Shown here in pieces: positions 17,297 to 27,581 of a DNA stretch of 34,299 bases. The notes under the pieces are model-generated. The model ran no database searches, was not told the origin of the DNA, and saw only the letters and a list, made by a program, of their open reading frames with translations. This DNA is from Methylococcaceae bacterium (GTDB lineage Bacteria > Pseudomonadota > Gammaproteobacteria > Methylococcales > Methylomonadaceae). The stretch lies in the NCBI GenBank assembly GCA_021736705.1, contig JAIPFI010000011.1, positions 1 to 34,299 of the forward strand. Direction: 5' to 3'. Numbering within the stretch: the stretch's first letter is position 1; each line of letters begins with the position of its first letter. The position numbers and the translations under genes are program-made.

Positions 17297-18154
17297 TTAT
17301 TTTTCTTGCGCTTGTTTCTGCATTTTCTCAAACTCAATCGTTGGATCGTCCTGCACTAAAATAACTTCTACGCGCCGATTTTTTGCTCTATTTTCATTTG
17401 ATGTATTAGGTACTAAAGGTTCTGAGTCCGCATGCCCCTCAATGATGACTCGTTTTTGATCAAGTTGTTTGTTTTTCAACATAAACTCAGCAACAGTCAC
17501 TGAACGACCCGCAGATAATTCCCAATTAGAACGATACCACTCAGTCGAAATCGGAATATCATCGGTATGACCTGCAACCAGTACTTTACCTTTTGCTGTA
17601 ATCACTGAGTCTGTAATTCTATTCATAACTGGCTCAAAGCCAGACTTCAAAGTAGCAGTTCCAGATCCGAAAGAACCTTTCTCATTAATCCGGATAATAA
17701 TCTTCAAGCCCTGAGTTTCAACCGAAACAAGACCTTTGTTAATATCATCCTTTAATCGCTCTTCGATTTTTTCTGCTTCTACCTGCGTATTTTCTAAAGC
17801 TTGCTCCATAATTTCCTGTTTCATTCTTTCTTTCTCTTCCAGAGAAACATCCAAACGACTTGAGGATTGCGAGGTTGATTGCTTAATTTCTTCTAATAGT
17901 GTTGGATCAGTCGATGCAGGCGAAAAATGCTGAGCAATAATGCTCGTTCCCATCGGAATTTCAGCTGCTTCAATATCGCGCTGTACACCAAATGCATTTT
18001 CCATCGATTCAGCCGTGGCTTTAAATTTAGCGGCATCCATGGTTGCAAAAGACAACAACAAAACAAAAAAACACATCAATAAAGACATTAAATCAGCAAA
18101 GGTCGCTAACCAAAGCGGCGCTCCGACAGGTGGACATTTGGGGCAATCAGCCAT
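17297..18154 (-). CDS. pomB: Flagellar stator protein MotB/PomB-type
   Basis: The 285 residues start with a short cytoplasmic segment containing CPKC, then one membrane helix with the ion-carrying aspartate (Asp21 in LATFADLMSLLMCFFVLLLSF). A Glu/Lys-rich linker/plug region follows. The C-terminal OmpA-like peptidoglycan-binding domain has VLVAGHTDDIP and NRRVEVILV. The helix sequence resembles PomB more than E. coli MotB, which would suggest sodium coupling; that is inference. It follows its MotA partner by 2 bases. Confidence 0.88.
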   Translation of the reverse strand: MADCPKCPPVGAPLWLATFADLMSLLMCFFVLLLSFATMDAAKFKATAESMENAFGVQRDIEAAEIPMGTSIIAQHFSPASTDPTLLEEIKQSTSQSSSRLDVSLEEKERMKQEIMEQALENTQVEAEKIEERLKDDINKGLVSVETQGLKIIIRINEKGSFGSGTATLKSGFEPVMNRITDSVITAKGKVLVAGHTDDIPISTEWYRSNWELSAGRSVTVAEFMLKNKQLDQKRVIIEGHADSEPLVPNTSNENRAKNRRVEVILVQDDPTIEFEKMQKQAQEK

Positions 18155-18156
18155 GA

Positions 18157-18918
18157 TTAATCTCCGCCCTCAACTTTACGTTTTTTCTCAGAAATATAGG
18201 AGCTCAACAAAGTTTCAAGTACTTTAGGATTCATACCTTCCTGTATACCAGAAATAGTCTCTAAAATGAGTTCTTTATTAGTTCGCTCATATAATAATAC
18301 GTAAGCTAATTTATCAACCATAGGTAAAGCAAAACAGTTGGCAACCATAGCGCCGTATAAAGTGGTTAATAACGCAACTGCCATTGCTGGACCGATACTG
18401 GCGGGATCTGACATATTAGCTAACATTTGCACTAATCCTACCAACGTGCCAATCATACCCATCGCTGGTGCTAAATCGCCCACGCCTTTCCACATATCTT
18501 GCCCTGTTTCATTACGACTAACCATTTGGTCAATGTCTTGTTGCAACATTTTCCTAACAAATACTGGGTCATGACCATCAACACAAAAACCTATGCCTTT
18601 TTTAAGAAAAGGATTTGCAATTTCCTCACCCTCCAAAGCAAGCAAACCATTTTTTCTAGCGACATCAGCTAAACGTACTGCATCTGCTATTAATGCAAGC
18701 GGATCTTCTTTTTTATTTAAAAAAGCCTTACCTAAAACACCAAAAGAACGAATAAAATCAGCCAAAGGAATGCGCATTAAGCTCACCCCTAAAGTCCCAC
18801 CAATAACAATCAATAGTGATGGCATATTAACAAACAGCATGACATCACCACCAGTGGCAATAGCCGCAACGATAATTCCAATACCTAATAAAAACCCAAC
18901 TAAAGAAGCAATATCCAC
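18157..18918 (-). CDS. pomA: Flagellar stator protein MotA/PomA-type
   Basis: The 253-residue integral membrane channel subunit has four helices: MDIASLVGFLLGIGIIVAA at the N terminus, then MPSLLIVIGGTLGVSLM. A large cytoplasmic loop follows, with charged residues that contact FliG. The last two helices lie around APAMGMIGTLVGLVQML and GPAMAVALLTTLYGAMVAN. The compact form and sequence match PomA/MotC-like stators. It precedes motB by 2 bases and together with it forms the torque-generating complex. No other flagellar genes are in the window, so the stator pair stands apart from the main flagellar cluster. Confidence 0.9.
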   Translation of the reverse strand: MDIASLVGFLLGIGIIVAAIATGGDVMLFVNMPSLLIVIGGTLGVSLMRIPLADFIRSFGVLGKAFLNKKEDPLALIADAVRLADVARKNGLLALEGEEIANPFLKKGIGFCVDGHDPVFVRKMLQQDIDQMVSRNETGQDMWKGVGDLAPAMGMIGTLVGLVQMLANMSDPASIGPAMAVALLTTLYGAMVANCFALPMVDKLAYVLLYERTNKELILETISGIQEGMNPKVLETLLSSYISEKKRKVEGGD

Positions 18919-19021
18919 TCAAACCCTCACACTTCATAACTAATTTAAAATCAAGTTAAAAGCTATACTCCATAACCCTATAAGAAGCATAGCAGCCTAA
19001 TAACCTGTTAATAGCAAAAAC

Positions 19022-19993
19022 TTACTGGAGCGTAAATTGCTGCCCTAAAGTACGCAATGAATGCGCAAATGAAGCCCCCATTCTTCCTGCCAAACGATCA
19101 ATTAAGCGCTCTTGAATAGTAAAATCAACACGTTTTTTAGCGCCAATAATATCAGTTGCGACACTATCATCAGTACCAAAACCATCTGCCAAACCAATTT
19201 TTACACCTTGCTCTCCAGTCCAAACTAAACCCGAGAAAGTATCTTTATTTTCTATTAATCGATCACCTCGACCATTTTTGACGGCAGTAATAAACTGTTC
19301 ATGAACTTGCGCTAAAAGATCTTCCATGTATTTTTTCTCTTCTCCTTTAGCAGGCGAAAAAGGATCCATTAATGCCTTATGCGCCCCGGCTGTAACCAAT
19401 CTGCGCTCTACTCCCAGCATTTTCATAGTATCAACAAAACCAAAACCGTCCATAATTACGCCAATTGAACCAATCAAACTGGATGGATTAACAAATATTT
19501 TATCCGCAGCAGAAACAATAAAATAACATCCTGAAGCACAAATATCAGAGGCGACAGCGTAAATAGGCAGCTCTGGATTATTAGACTTTATTTTGCGAAT
19601 TTCATCATAAACATAAGATGATTGCACAGGGCTACCACCCGGGCTATTCACATGCAAAATAATACCCTTAGTATCCTCATTCTTTACCGCATTACGTAAA
19701 GATTTAATGATTGATTCGGCATTTGCCTCCTTATCTTCAGCAATAACACCATTGATACTAATAACGGCAGTATGCCCTTCGCCACTACTTTCGCCAAAGC
19801 TTTGGTTAAATGTCGGATACATGCCTATACCTAAAATAACAGCTAGATAAACAAACATTAAGCTTTTAAAAAATATTCCCCAGCGACGCGTGCGCCTTTG
19901 CTCGGTAATAGCGGCAAAAGCTAATTTTTCTATTGCTTCTCGCTCCCAACCACTTGTTTTATTTGTTGGTTCATCCCACTGATTATCACTCAC
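19022..19993 (-). CDS. sppA: SppA-family (S49) signal peptide peptidase
   Basis: The 323-residue short-form SppA has one N-terminal membrane helix (about 41-60, SLMFVYLAVILGIGMYP). The S49 peptidase domain contains VNSPGGSPVQSS, the nucleophilic serine in ICASGCYFIVSAAD, NPSSLIGSIGVIM, and a candidate general-base lysine in AGAHKALMDPFSP. It degrades cleaved signal peptides in the membrane. It lies 101 bases downstream of rluC; in pseudomonads rne, rluC and sppA are also neighbours. Confidence 0.93.
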   Translation of the reverse strand: MSDNQWDEPTNKTSGWEREAIEKLAFAAITEQRRTRRWGIFFKSLMFVYLAVILGIGMYPTFNQSFGESSGEGHTAVISINGVIAEDKEANAESIIKSLRNAVKNEDTKGIILHVNSPGGSPVQSSYVYDEIRKIKSNNPELPIYAVASDICASGCYFIVSAADKIFVNPSSLIGSIGVIMDGFGFVDTMKMLGVERRLVTAGAHKALMDPFSPAKGEEKKYMEDLLAQVHEQFITAVKNGRGDRLIENKDTFSGLVWTGEQGVKIGLADGFGTDDSVATDIIGAKKRVDFTIQERLIDRLAGRMGASFAHSLRTLGQQFTLQ

Positions 19994-20094
19994 ACAAACT
20001 CTCTCTTAATTAAATTTTTTATAACAAAAAACTCGTTCACTTGAATTTTAAAAGCGACAAGCCTATTAAATATTAGCAGATAATTAAAACAAAT

Positions 20095-21054
20095 TTATTT
20101 TTCATTATCTAGCAAGGTTTGCAAATCATCAGGCAATGGCGCAACAACCTTTAGTAACTCGCCACTGACTGGATGAGCAAATTGCAATTTTTGAGCATGT
20201 AAAAACAAGCGTTTATAGCCACGATTTTTAAAGCTTTTGTTAATTTCATTATCTCCATAACGATCATCCGCAATAATCGCATGCCCCAACCATGCTGCAT
20301 GTACTCGAATTTGATGAGTACGACCAGTAAAAGGAGATGCCTCAACTAAGGTCGCATTTTGAAAAAGACTAAGACGCTTGAATAAAGTTTTCGAAGCTTT
20401 GCCTGCGGCACTAACCTTAACCATACGCTCTATACTTTGATTAGTACTTTTTAACAAAGGCTGGTCAACAATGACCTTTTCCTGATCCCAGCGGCCGCCC
20501 AAAAGCGCTAAATAACTCTTTCTAACGCCATCGCCGCGAAAATACTCATGCAAGGTACGTAAAGCGCTACGCTTTTTTGCAATAATTAAACACCCGGAAG
20601 TATCCTTATCTAAACGATGCACTAATTCCAAAAAATGGCTTTCTGGGCGTATTTCACGTAAAGCCTCAATCACACCCGTATTAAGTCCAGAACCACCATG
20701 CACAGCAAATCCTGCTGGCTTATTAATCACTAGAATGGCATTATCTTCAAATAAAACGCCTTCCTCCAAACACTGTTTAAGATATGCCGGCGCTGGTAAT
20801 TGCTCTGTTTCTTCGGCAACGCGAATCGGTGGAATACGCACAATATCACCAATAATTAACTTACGCTTAGCATCACAACGACCTTTATTGATGCGTACCT
20901 CACCTTTACGGATAATGCGATAAATCCGACTTTTAGGCACACCTTTGAGTAATTTCATCAACAGGTTATCTAATCTCTGCCCTTCGTGGGCATCAGTAAT
21001 TTCAATAAACTGTACTTCGAGTATATTTGGGGTATTTTCTATTTTCATCTGCAT
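20095..21054 (-). CDS. rluC: 23S rRNA pseudouridine(955/2504/2580) synthase
   Basis: An N-terminal S4 RNA-binding domain (GQRLDNLLMKLLKGVPKSRIYRIIRKGEVRINKGR) precedes the RluA-type catalytic domain. The active aspartate is in HRLDKDTSGCL, and RTHQIRVHAAWLGH follows. The 319-residue length and its place divergent from rne support RluC rather than RluD. Two in-frame methionines (21054 and 21048) could start it. A 7-bp inverted repeat (21058-21064 with 21078-21084) lies directly upstream and would form a hairpin in the mRNA leader. Confidence 0.93.
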   Translation of the reverse strand: MQMKIENTPNILEVQFIEITDAHEGQRLDNLLMKLLKGVPKSRIYRIIRKGEVRINKGRCDAKRKLIIGDIVRIPPIRVAEETEQLPAPAYLKQCLEEGVLFEDNAILVINKPAGFAVHGGSGLNTGVIEALREIRPESHFLELVHRLDKDTSGCLIIAKKRSALRTLHEYFRGDGVRKSYLALLGGRWDQEKVIVDQPLLKSTNQSIERMVKVSAAGKASKTLFKRLSLFQNATLVEASPFTGRTHQIRVHAAWLGHAIIADDRYGDNEINKSFKNRGYKRLFLHAQKLQFAHPVSGELLKVVAPLPDDLQTLLDNEK

Positions 21055-21732
21055 ATAATAGTAGAATTTGTAGCTTCCTACTATAAGATAATTTCATTCA
21101 CCCCTGTAACAGGTTATAATCGAGAAGTTATAGGTGACACATAAAAAAACTCCCTATAATTAGCTCGTATCAAGCCCTTTATTCATTTGAATAAAGCACT
21201 AAAAGTAGTGAACGAATAAGTCGCTTTTAGTACTGCTGAATGATCACAGAAGCTATAACAATTTTTGGGTTTTTTCGCTCGACCCATGATGAGCGATATT
21301 CGACCTGATAAAGGCTGAACGATACGGTAAGACAGTTTATATAGTCTTTCAATCTAGACTGCAAAACGTTGAAATGAACACCAGTAGAGCAGTAAAACCA
21401 AAGCTCCTGAACATGTATTTTCAACGCAGTATACAAGCAGTCGATTGAAAGCTCTATTGTTAGCTAGATATTATTTCCACACACAATATCTAGTATAGGC
21501 ACGCATGATGATTACTCCCTTTAGACACTGATTTTGACTGTGATACTTAATAAGTGTGTTGTAACAAGTCTTTAAATTACTTGCAAAACAACCTACAAAT
21601 ATCTAAACATAAAAAGAATTTTAGCGGGGATCATTATTTCATGACCATACCAATAGACCAATATACTAACAAGACTAAACAAAGTCATACGTATCTTCCG
21701 CACGGACTAACAGGGTCAAAAAAGGATTACTA
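21055..21732 (+). promoter_or_regulatory. Long rne leader/promoter region with several hairpins
   Basis: This 678-base gap has no convincing gene. TATAAT hexamers at 21115-21120 and 21155-21160 are candidate -10 boxes for rne; the second has GTGACA 15 bases upstream, a short spacing. Downstream are inverted repeats ACTAAAAG/CTTTTAGT (21198-21205 with 21224-21231), TCGCTC/GAGCGA (21275-21280 with 21291-21296) and the perfect CTAGATATT/AATATCTAG (21464-21472 with 21485-21493). A long structured leader through which RNase E autoregulates its own mRNA is established for E. coli rne; a similar role here is inferred from position and structure. Confidence 0.5.
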
Positions 21733-24015
21733 ATGAAAAGAATGCTTATCAACGCTACGCAGCCTGAAGAATTGCGTGTTGCTTTGGTAGATGGTCAAAA
21801 ACTCTATGATTTTGACATTGAACACCCTTCACAAGAACAAAAAAAATCTAATATATATAAAGGCATCATTACTCGTATTGAACCTAGCTTAGAAGCAGCT
21901 TTCGTCAACTACGGAGCTGATAAACACGGATTCTTACCCCTAAAAGAAGTTTCACCAAGCGCTGTAAATTCAGAAGACCAGAACTTAAGCCGCCAAAAAA
22001 TCAAGGACTTATTAAAAGAAGGCCAAGAGGTTATTGTTCAAATTGAAAAAGAAGAACGCGGCAATAAAGGTGCAGCCCTAACGACTTACATTAGTTTAGC
22101 TGGAACCTATCTTGTCTTAATGCCTAATAACCCTAAAGCAGGTGGCATTTCTCGCCGTATCGAAGGCGAGACACGCAATGAACTGCGCGATGCCATGGCT
22201 GGACTAGAAGTCCCCGAAAATATGGGACTGATTGTTCGTACCGCTGGTTGCGGAAAAAGCACAGATGAACTTCAGTGGGATTTAAACTACCTACTACAGT
22301 TATGGGAAGCCATTGATCGCACATCTAAAGAGCAAAACAAACCTTTCCTTATTTTCCAAGAAAGCAACGTCATTATCCGCGCTTTACGCGATCATTTACG
22401 TGCAGATATAGATGAAATCCTTATTGACAAGGAATCCGCATTCAAATTAGTACATAACTTCTTAAAGCAGGTTATGCCGCACTATCTGAGTAAAGCGAAA
22501 TTATATAGCGATAATGTACCACTCTTTAATCGCTATCAAATCGAATCTCAGATCGAAACAGCTTATAGTCGCTCAGTCCCACTACCTTCGGGCGGGGAAC
22601 TCGTTATTGATCACACCGAGGCACTAACTTCTATTGATATTAACTCAGCACGGTCAACCAAAGGTAGCGACATAGAAGAAACCGCCCTTAACACCAATCT
22701 TGAGGCTGCCGATGAAATTGCGCGCCAATTAAGATTGCGTGACCTAGGTGGTTTATTTGTCATTGATTTTATTGACATGCTCTCCAATAAGAATCAGCGA
22801 GCCGTCGAAAATAGAATGCGCGATGCATTAAAAATCGATCGCGCTCGCGTACAAACAAGCCGTATTTCACGATTTGGCTTATTAGAAATGTCGCGCCAAC
22901 GACTTCGCCCATCATTAGGCGATGCAACTCAACTAACTTGCCCGCGCTGTAATGGTCAAGGTGAAATTCGTAATGTTGAATCGGTCGCCTTATCAGTATT
23001 AAGAATACTCGAAGAAGAAGCAATGAAAAGCGGAACTGATAGAGTTATCGCTCATTTACCGATTGAATGTGCAACCTTCTTATTGAATGAAAAACGCCCT
23101 TCTATAGATCAAATTGAATCACGGCTAAAAGTACGCATCATTATCTTACCTAGCAAGCATTTAGAAACGCCTGCATATGATATAGAACGCATTAAGTCAA
23201 AAGACGATGATGGCTCTACAGAAGTAGCAAGTTACAATCAAATTCAAAATGAAACCGTCATCTCGCCTGATTTTGCCAAAGAAGCCGTACCCAAAGCCGA
23301 ACAAGCAGCGCTTAAAGAATTTCTTCACGACGCGCCTGCACCCCCCATACAAAACAAGAAAAATTCAGCCAGCTTGATAAGCCGTTTCTGGAATAAACTT
23401 GTTGGCCCTACGGAAGAAGAAAGCATCGAAAAAGCGGCTTCTGCCACTGATACAAAAACTGACGAAACGCGCACTGAAAGACCGCTGAGTAATCGCAATA
23501 GAAATAATAACCAAAGAAATCGCAATAGAAACAGCAACCGCGACCGTAGTAACAACCCCAACAGTAAGCAACACTCTGATACGATTGCAACTGCAACTGC
23601 AACTACAGCCAAACATCAAGACCAACAGGAACGCAAAGAAGAGCCTGTTATCGAAAATAATGGCACAGATCACTCGGAAGCTAAACCTAGAAATCAACAA
23701 AAAAGAACCAACCGCAGAGGCTACAACAGAAAGCCAAGGGAAAAAACCGAAGGAGCGCAAACTAACGACGCCAACTCTAACAGCTCTACTGAGAATAGAA
23801 ATACCACTCAGAATGAACCCGTTACACAGGAAAAGCGCAATACTAGCACTCAGTCTTACGCGGCAGATTATCAAAAGAGTATAACGACAGCTAAGGCGGA
23901 AACAACAGTCCCTGCTCCAGCAGAAAAAAAAGAAAGTAGCGCAAGCACTCAACCAGCGCAAACTAAAGAAACAAGTGCCAGTGTAGAAGCACTAAAAGCT
24001 AAAGAAAACAATTAA
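21733..24015 (+). CDS. rne: Ribonuclease E
   Basis: The main endoribonuclease of mRNA decay and rRNA/tRNA processing. The 760 residues contain an S1 domain near 39-120 ([21 protein letters not shown]), a 5' sensor/RNase H-like region, and the DNase I-like catalytic site. The metal-binding aspartates are in [11 protein letters not shown] and VIDFIDM, and the Zn-link cysteines in CPRCNGQGE. After about residue 510 the sequence is low-complexity, rich in Asn/Arg/Gln/Lys, with an arginine-rich patch ([14 protein letters not shown]) that probably binds RNA. This tail is shorter than the roughly 500-residue E. coli scaffold. The ATG follows AAGGA at good spacing. Confidence 0.96.
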   Translation: MKRMLINATQPEELRVALVDGQKLYDFDIEHPSQEQKKSNIYKGIITRIEPSLEAAFVNYGADKHGFLPLKEVSPSAVNSEDQNLSRQKIKDLLKEGQEVIVQIEKEERGNKGAALTTYISLAGTYLVLMPNNPKAGGISRRIEGETRNELRDAMAGLEVPENMGLIVRTAGCGKSTDELQWDLNYLLQLWEAIDRTSKEQNKPFLIFQESNVIIRALRDHLRADIDEILIDKESAFKLVHNFLKQVMPHYLSKAKLYSDNVPLFNRYQIESQIETAYSRSVPLPSGGELVIDHTEALTSIDINSARSTKGSDIEETALNTNLEAADEIARQLRLRDLGGLFVIDFIDMLSNKNQRAVENRMRDALKIDRARVQTSRISRFGLLEMSRQRLRPSLGDATQLTCPRCNGQGEIRNVESVALSVLRILEEEAMKSGTDRVIAHLPIECATFLLNEKRPSIDQIESRLKVRIIILPSKHLETPAYDIERIKSKDDDGSTEVASYNQIQNETVISPDFAKEAVPKAEQAALKEFLHDAPAPPIQNKKNSASLISRFWNKLVGPTEEESIEKAASATDTKTDETRTERPLSNRNRNNNQRNRNRNSNRDRSNNPNSKQHSDTIATATATTAKHQDQQERKEEPVIENNGTDHSEAKPRNQQKRTNRRGYNRKPREKTEGAQTNDANSNSSTENRNTTQNEPVTQEKRNTSTQSYAADYQKSITTAKAETTVPAPAEKKESSASTQPAQTKETSASVEALKAKENN

Positions 24016-24020
24016 AAATC

Positions 24021-24075
24021 AAGTAAAAAGGGCATAAACAGTATAAACCCTCAATCTATGCTCTTTTTACTTTTT
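24021..24075 (+). terminator. Rho-independent terminator after rne
   Basis: A 16-bp stem with a single G-U pair (AAGTAAAAAGGGCATA at 24021-24036 with TATGCTCTTTTTACTT at 24057-24072) ends in a T run. It lies 5 bases after the rne stop. Confidence 0.85.
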
Positions 24076-24100
24076 AAATCTATTCCCAATAAAACTTATC

Positions 24101-24109
24101 TGCTATGAT
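24101..24109 (+). promoter_or_regulatory. Candidate extended -10 promoter of infA
   Basis: TGCTATGAT matches an extended -10 element (TGn + TATGAT), 39 bases before the infA ATG and just after the rne terminator. No clear -35 is visible. Confidence 0.4.
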
Positions 24110-24147
24110 AAGAAAATTTTTTACATATTTTAGAGAACACAATACAA

Positions 24148-24366
24148 ATGGCAAAAGAAGACCAAATTGAAATGGATGGTACGATTATCGATACCCTTCC
24201 GAATACAATGTTTAGAGTAGAGCTAGAAAATGGGCATGTTATTACTGCACATATTTCTGGAAAAATGCGCAAACATTACATTCGCATCTTGACCGGCGAT
24301 AAAGTAAAAGTAGAAATGACACCTTACGACTTAACTAAAGGTCGCATCACGTTCCGTATGCGCTAA
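24148..24366 (+). CDS. infA: Translation initiation factor IF-1
   Basis: The 72-residue OB-fold protein is essentially canonical: [19 protein letters not shown], then [17 protein letters not shown] and RITFRMR at the end. It occupies the ribosomal A site during initiation. It is its own transcription unit after the rne terminator and is convergent with clpA. infA and clpA/clpS are neighbours in many gammaproteobacteria. Confidence 0.98.
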   Translation: MAKEDQIEMDGTIIDTLPNTMFRVELENGHVITAHISGKMRKHYIRILTGDKVKVEMTPYDLTKGRITFRMR

Positions 24367-24380
24367 CCGAGAAGGTTAGC
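24362..24380 (+). terminator. Possible weak hairpin at the infA 3' end
   Basis: GCTAACC (24362-24368) and GGTTAGC (24374-24380) form a 7-bp stem with a 5-base loop overlapping the infA stop codon. No T run follows on either strand, so it may only stabilise the 3' end of the convergent transcripts. Confidence 0.35.
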
Positions 24381-24393
24381 ACATACAAAAGCA

Positions 24394-26655
24394 TTAATTT
24401 TTTTCTGGGATACTCAGCTCTTTACTTTCAACAGTAAACGCCAACTCTTTATCCTGAACAATGACATGAACATGACCACCTCGTTCAAGCTTACCAAATA
24501 ATAAATCGTTCGCCAGAGGCTTTTTGATTTTTTCCTGAATCAATCTAGCCATCGGTCTTGCCCCCATTTTAGGGTCACAACCGTTCTCTGCTAACCAGAG
24601 CCTGGCTTCTGTATCCAAACTAAAAGTCACATTTTTTTCCAGCAACAAGGTTTCCAACTCAAAGATAAATTTATCAACCACATTACCCACCACTGAAATA
24701 TCTAGTGGTTTAAACTGAATAATACTATCCAATCGGTTTCTAAATTCTGGAGAAAAAGCCTTCTCAACCACGCGCATACTATCACTAGAATGCTCTTGCT
24801 GAGTAAACCCTATGGAAGCGCGACTACCTTCCTCTGCACCAGCATTAGTGGTCATCACCAAAATAATATTTCTAAAATCAGCTTTGCGCCCATTATTATC
24901 CGTTAATGTGCCATGATCCATCACTTGTAAAAGCAAATTAAATACATCAGGATGCGCTTTTTCCAGCTCATCTAATAAAAGAACGGCATGAGGATGCTTA
25001 GTAACTTGCTCGGTCAATAAACCACCTTGATCATAACCAACATAACCGGGAGGTGCACCAATTAAACGCGAAACCGTATGACGCTCCATATACTCCGACA
25101 TATCAAAACGAATCAGTTCAACACCCAATAATTTAGCAAGTTGTTTGGTTACCTCAGTCTTACCTACACCCGTAGGCCCAGCAAACAAAAAAGAACCAAT
25201 CGTTTTACTAGCATCACGTAAGCCGGCACGAGAAAGCTTAATCGCCGACGATAAAGCAGAAATAGCCTCATCCTGCCCAAATACCAACATCTTTAAATTT
25301 TTCTCAAGATTTTTTAACTTATCTTGATCATTACTAGAAACAGATTTAGCTGGAATTCTAGCAATTTTAGCGACAATTTCCTCAACCTCATGCACATCAA
25401 TCAGCATTTTACGCTCACCTTCAGGCATCATACGCTGCCTAGCTCCCGCCTCATCAATTACATCAATCGCTTTATCAGGTAAAAATCGATCAGTAATATG
25501 GCGTGCAGATAATTCCGCGGCAACACGCAAACTTTCCAAACTATATTTAAGTTCATGATGTTCTTCAAAACGACTTTTTAAGCCCTTTAAAATTAAATAC
25601 GTCTCATCAATCGTTGGCTCAATGACATCAACTTTTTGAAAGCGTCTTGCCAAAGCATGATCCTTTTCAAAAATACCCCGATATTCTTGATAGGTCGTTG
25701 AACCAATACACCGCAAACTACCAGAAGCTAAAGCAGGTTTAATTAAATTAGACGCATCCATCACCCCGCCAGACGCTGAACCAGCACCTATAATAGTATG
25801 AATTTCATCGATAAATAAAATTGCATTAACATCATGTTTCAACTGATTCATTAAAGCTTTAAGCCGCTTTTCAAAATCACCACGATATTTTGTGCCGGCA
25901 ACTAAAGCACCTAAATCTAAAGAATAAATAACGCAATCACGCAAAACTTCAGGAACATCCTCCTCAACAATCTTTTTAGCCAAACCTTCAGCAATCGCTG
26001 TTTTACCAACGCCCGCCTCGCCAACCAATAGAGGATTGTTTTTACGTCGGCGACATAAAACCTGAATGGTTCGTTCTAACTCACTTTCACGACCAATGAG
26101 AGGATCAATTTTCCCCTCCAAAGCCTCTTGATTAAGATTCGTTGTATATTTATCCAGTGGACTTTCGATGGCCTCCTGATCTACAGCGCCAGTAACGCCT
26201 ACCCTTGCCTCTTGAGCGTCATCCGCCTTAGATACACCATGAGATAAATAATTGACTACATCTAAGCGCTGTATATCTTGCTTATTTAATAAATACACCG
26301 CATGTGAATCTTGCTCGCTAAATAATGCGACTAATAAATTAGCGCCATCCACCTCTTTTTTATCAGAAGCCTGAGCATGAAAAACTGCGCGCTGCAAAAC
26401 CCGCTGAAATCCCAGAGTCGGCTGCGTTTCTCGTCGCCCTGTTTCAGTTAATAAGCTAATCGTTTCATCAATAAATTGAGTTAATTCAGCACGCAGAAAC
26501 GGAATATCGCAAGAACATATAGCTAAAACTTGAGCAGCCATTGCATTATCCAATAAGGCTAATAGCAAATGCTCAACAGTGATAAACTCATGTCGTTGCT
26601 CGTGCGCAGAAACGAATGCCAAATTCAATGTTACTTCAAGGTCTTTACTTAACAT
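24394..26655 (-). CDS. clpA: ATP-dependent Clp protease ATP-binding subunit ClpA
   Basis: The AAA+ unfoldase that feeds substrates to ClpP. The 753 residues hold an N-terminal Clp repeat domain ([18 protein letters not shown]). AAA+ module 1 has Walker A GEAGVGKT and Walker [11 protein letters not shown]. Module 2 has [20 protein letters not shown], a ClpP-docking IGF tripeptide ([10 protein letters not shown]), and a sensor-2 GARPMARL. No ClpB-type middle coiled coil is present, so ClpA not ClpB. It follows clpS by 12 bases. Confidence 0.97.
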   Translation of the reverse strand: MLSKDLEVTLNLAFVSAHEQRHEFITVEHLLLALLDNAMAAQVLAICSCDIPFLRAELTQFIDETISLLTETGRRETQPTLGFQRVLQRAVFHAQASDKKEVDGANLLVALFSEQDSHAVYLLNKQDIQRLDVVNYLSHGVSKADDAQEARVGVTGAVDQEAIESPLDKYTTNLNQEALEGKIDPLIGRESELERTIQVLCRRRKNNPLLVGEAGVGKTAIAEGLAKKIVEEDVPEVLRDCVIYSLDLGALVAGTKYRGDFEKRLKALMNQLKHDVNAILFIDEIHTIIGAGSASGGVMDASNLIKPALASGSLRCIGSTTYQEYRGIFEKDHALARRFQKVDVIEPTIDETYLILKGLKSRFEEHHELKYSLESLRVAAELSARHITDRFLPDKAIDVIDEAGARQRMMPEGERKMLIDVHEVEEIVAKIARIPAKSVSSNDQDKLKNLEKNLKMLVFGQDEAISALSSAIKLSRAGLRDASKTIGSFLFAGPTGVGKTEVTKQLAKLLGVELIRFDMSEYMERHTVSRLIGAPPGYVGYDQGGLLTEQVTKHPHAVLLLDELEKAHPDVFNLLLQVMDHGTLTDNNGRKADFRNIILVMTTNAGAEEGSRASIGFTQQEHSSDSMRVVEKAFSPEFRNRLDSIIQFKPLDISVVGNVVDKFIFELETLLLEKNVTFSLDTEARLWLAENGCDPKMGARPMARLIQEKIKKPLANDLLFGKLERGGHVHVIVQDKELAFTVESKELSIPEKN

Positions 26656-26667
26656 ACTATAAGCTCC

Positions 26668-26991
26668 TTACGCTTCTTCCATCGCACACATTAAAGGGTG
26701 CTGATGCTCACGAGAATAGATATTTACCAGCTCTACTTTGGTTTCCGCTACATCGTGCGAAAACACCCCACAAACGCCTACGCCTTGAGTATGTACATGC
26801 AACATGACCTGCGTGGCCTGCTCTTCAGACATGGCAAAAAAATCAACCAGGACTTCAATCACAAAATCCATTGGCGTAAAGTCATCATTCAGTAAAATTA
26901 CTTTATATAATGGCGGCCTTTTTAATTTAGGCGCAACCTCTTGAACAGCCAAAGCATCATCATTATCTATTGATGGATCAAAGTCACTCAT
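26668..26991 (-). CDS. clpS: ClpA adaptor protein for N-degron substrates
   Basis: The 107-residue adaptor delivers N-end-rule substrates to ClpAP. A flexible acidic N-terminal extension precedes the core [23 protein letters not shown]. The NDD-x-TPMDFV hydrophobic N-degron pocket motif is intact, and the distal [15 protein letters not shown] strand is typical. It is the first gene of clpS-clpA and divergent from nudJ. Confidence 0.97.
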   Translation of the reverse strand: MSDFDPSIDNDDALAVQEVAPKLKRPPLYKVILLNDDFTPMDFVIEVLVDFFAMSEEQATQVMLHVHTQGVGVCGVFSHDVAETKVELVNIYSREHQHPLMCAMEEA

Positions 26992-27031
26992 TTCTATTTA
27001 CACTTTAAAATTAAATTAATCACACTTAATC

Positions 27032-27049
27032 TTGAGGTCAAATCCTCAA
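27032..27049. promoter_or_regulatory. Palindrome in the clpS-nudJ divergent region
   Basis: TTGAGG and CCTCAA are separated by 6 bases (TCAAAT). The palindrome lies between two divergent start codons, 18 bases upstream of a TATAAT at 27068-27073 that is a likely nudJ -10. On the opposite strand TTGACC within the same motif could be a clpS -35. An operator or a leader hairpin are both possible. Confidence 0.35.
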
Positions 27050-27125
27050 ATTCAATCACTAATAAAGTATAATAGCCTTAAATCAATTAGACTACAGCCC
27101 TTTTTTAAAACTAAGCAGATAAACA

Positions 27126-27581
27126 ATGGTTTGGAAACCCCATGTCACCGTCGCAGCTATTATTGAACGAGATCAACGCTTTCTATTAGTTGAAGAAGAA
27201 ACCCCCAGCGGCATAGCATTCAATCAACCCGCCGGACACTTAGAGCCCGGTGAAAGCCTAATTGATGCCGTAAAACGCGAAGTTAACGAAGAAACCGCCT
27301 GGCAGTTTACTCCCGAATACCTTACCAGCGTCCAACTATGGCGCAAAAATCCTGATTTCCCTAGTTTCATGCGCGTTTGTTTTGTCGGCCAATGCTATGA
27401 CTACAAACCCGAGCAAATATTAGATAAGGACATAATCCGTACACACTGGTTAACTTATGATGAAATTGTAGCTCAAAAAGCGCAATTACGTAGCCCTTTA
27501 GTGTTAACTACAATAGACCAATACTTAGCTGGCGAGCGCCACCCTCTCGCCTTATTAAAAACCTTTTTAGACGTAGAATAA
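27126..27581 (+). CDS. nudJ: Nudix phosphohydrolase, NudJ-like
   Basis: The 151 residues contain a Nudix box [21 protein letters not shown] (shown as a match to Gx5Ex7REUxEE). The usual Gly after EEx is Ala (EETAW), a small departure. E. coli NudJ acts on thiamine and nucleoside pyrophosphates, and nudJ-mnmA adjacency is common. Its stop shares one base with the mnmA start (TAATG), so the two are probably translationally coupled. The substrate here is not determined by sequence. Confidence 0.9.
   Translation: MVWKPHVTVAAIIERDQRFLLVEEETPSGIAFNQPAGHLEPGESLIDAVKREVNEETAWQFTPEYLTSVQLWRKNPDFPSFMRVCFVGQCYDYKPEQILDKDIIRTHWLTYDEIVAQKAQLRSPLVLTTIDQYLAGERHPLALLKTFLDVE

Noticed and set aside
21227-21436. 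69-aa minus ORF in the rne leader
   Set aside because: No ribosome site, no recognisable pattern, and it overlaps the hairpin-rich leader.
23325-23961. Long minus-strand ORFs (up to 198 aa) opposite the rne tail
   Set aside because: They mirror the low-complexity Asn/Arg/Thr-rich coding sequence, are hydrophobic nonsense, and have no family features.
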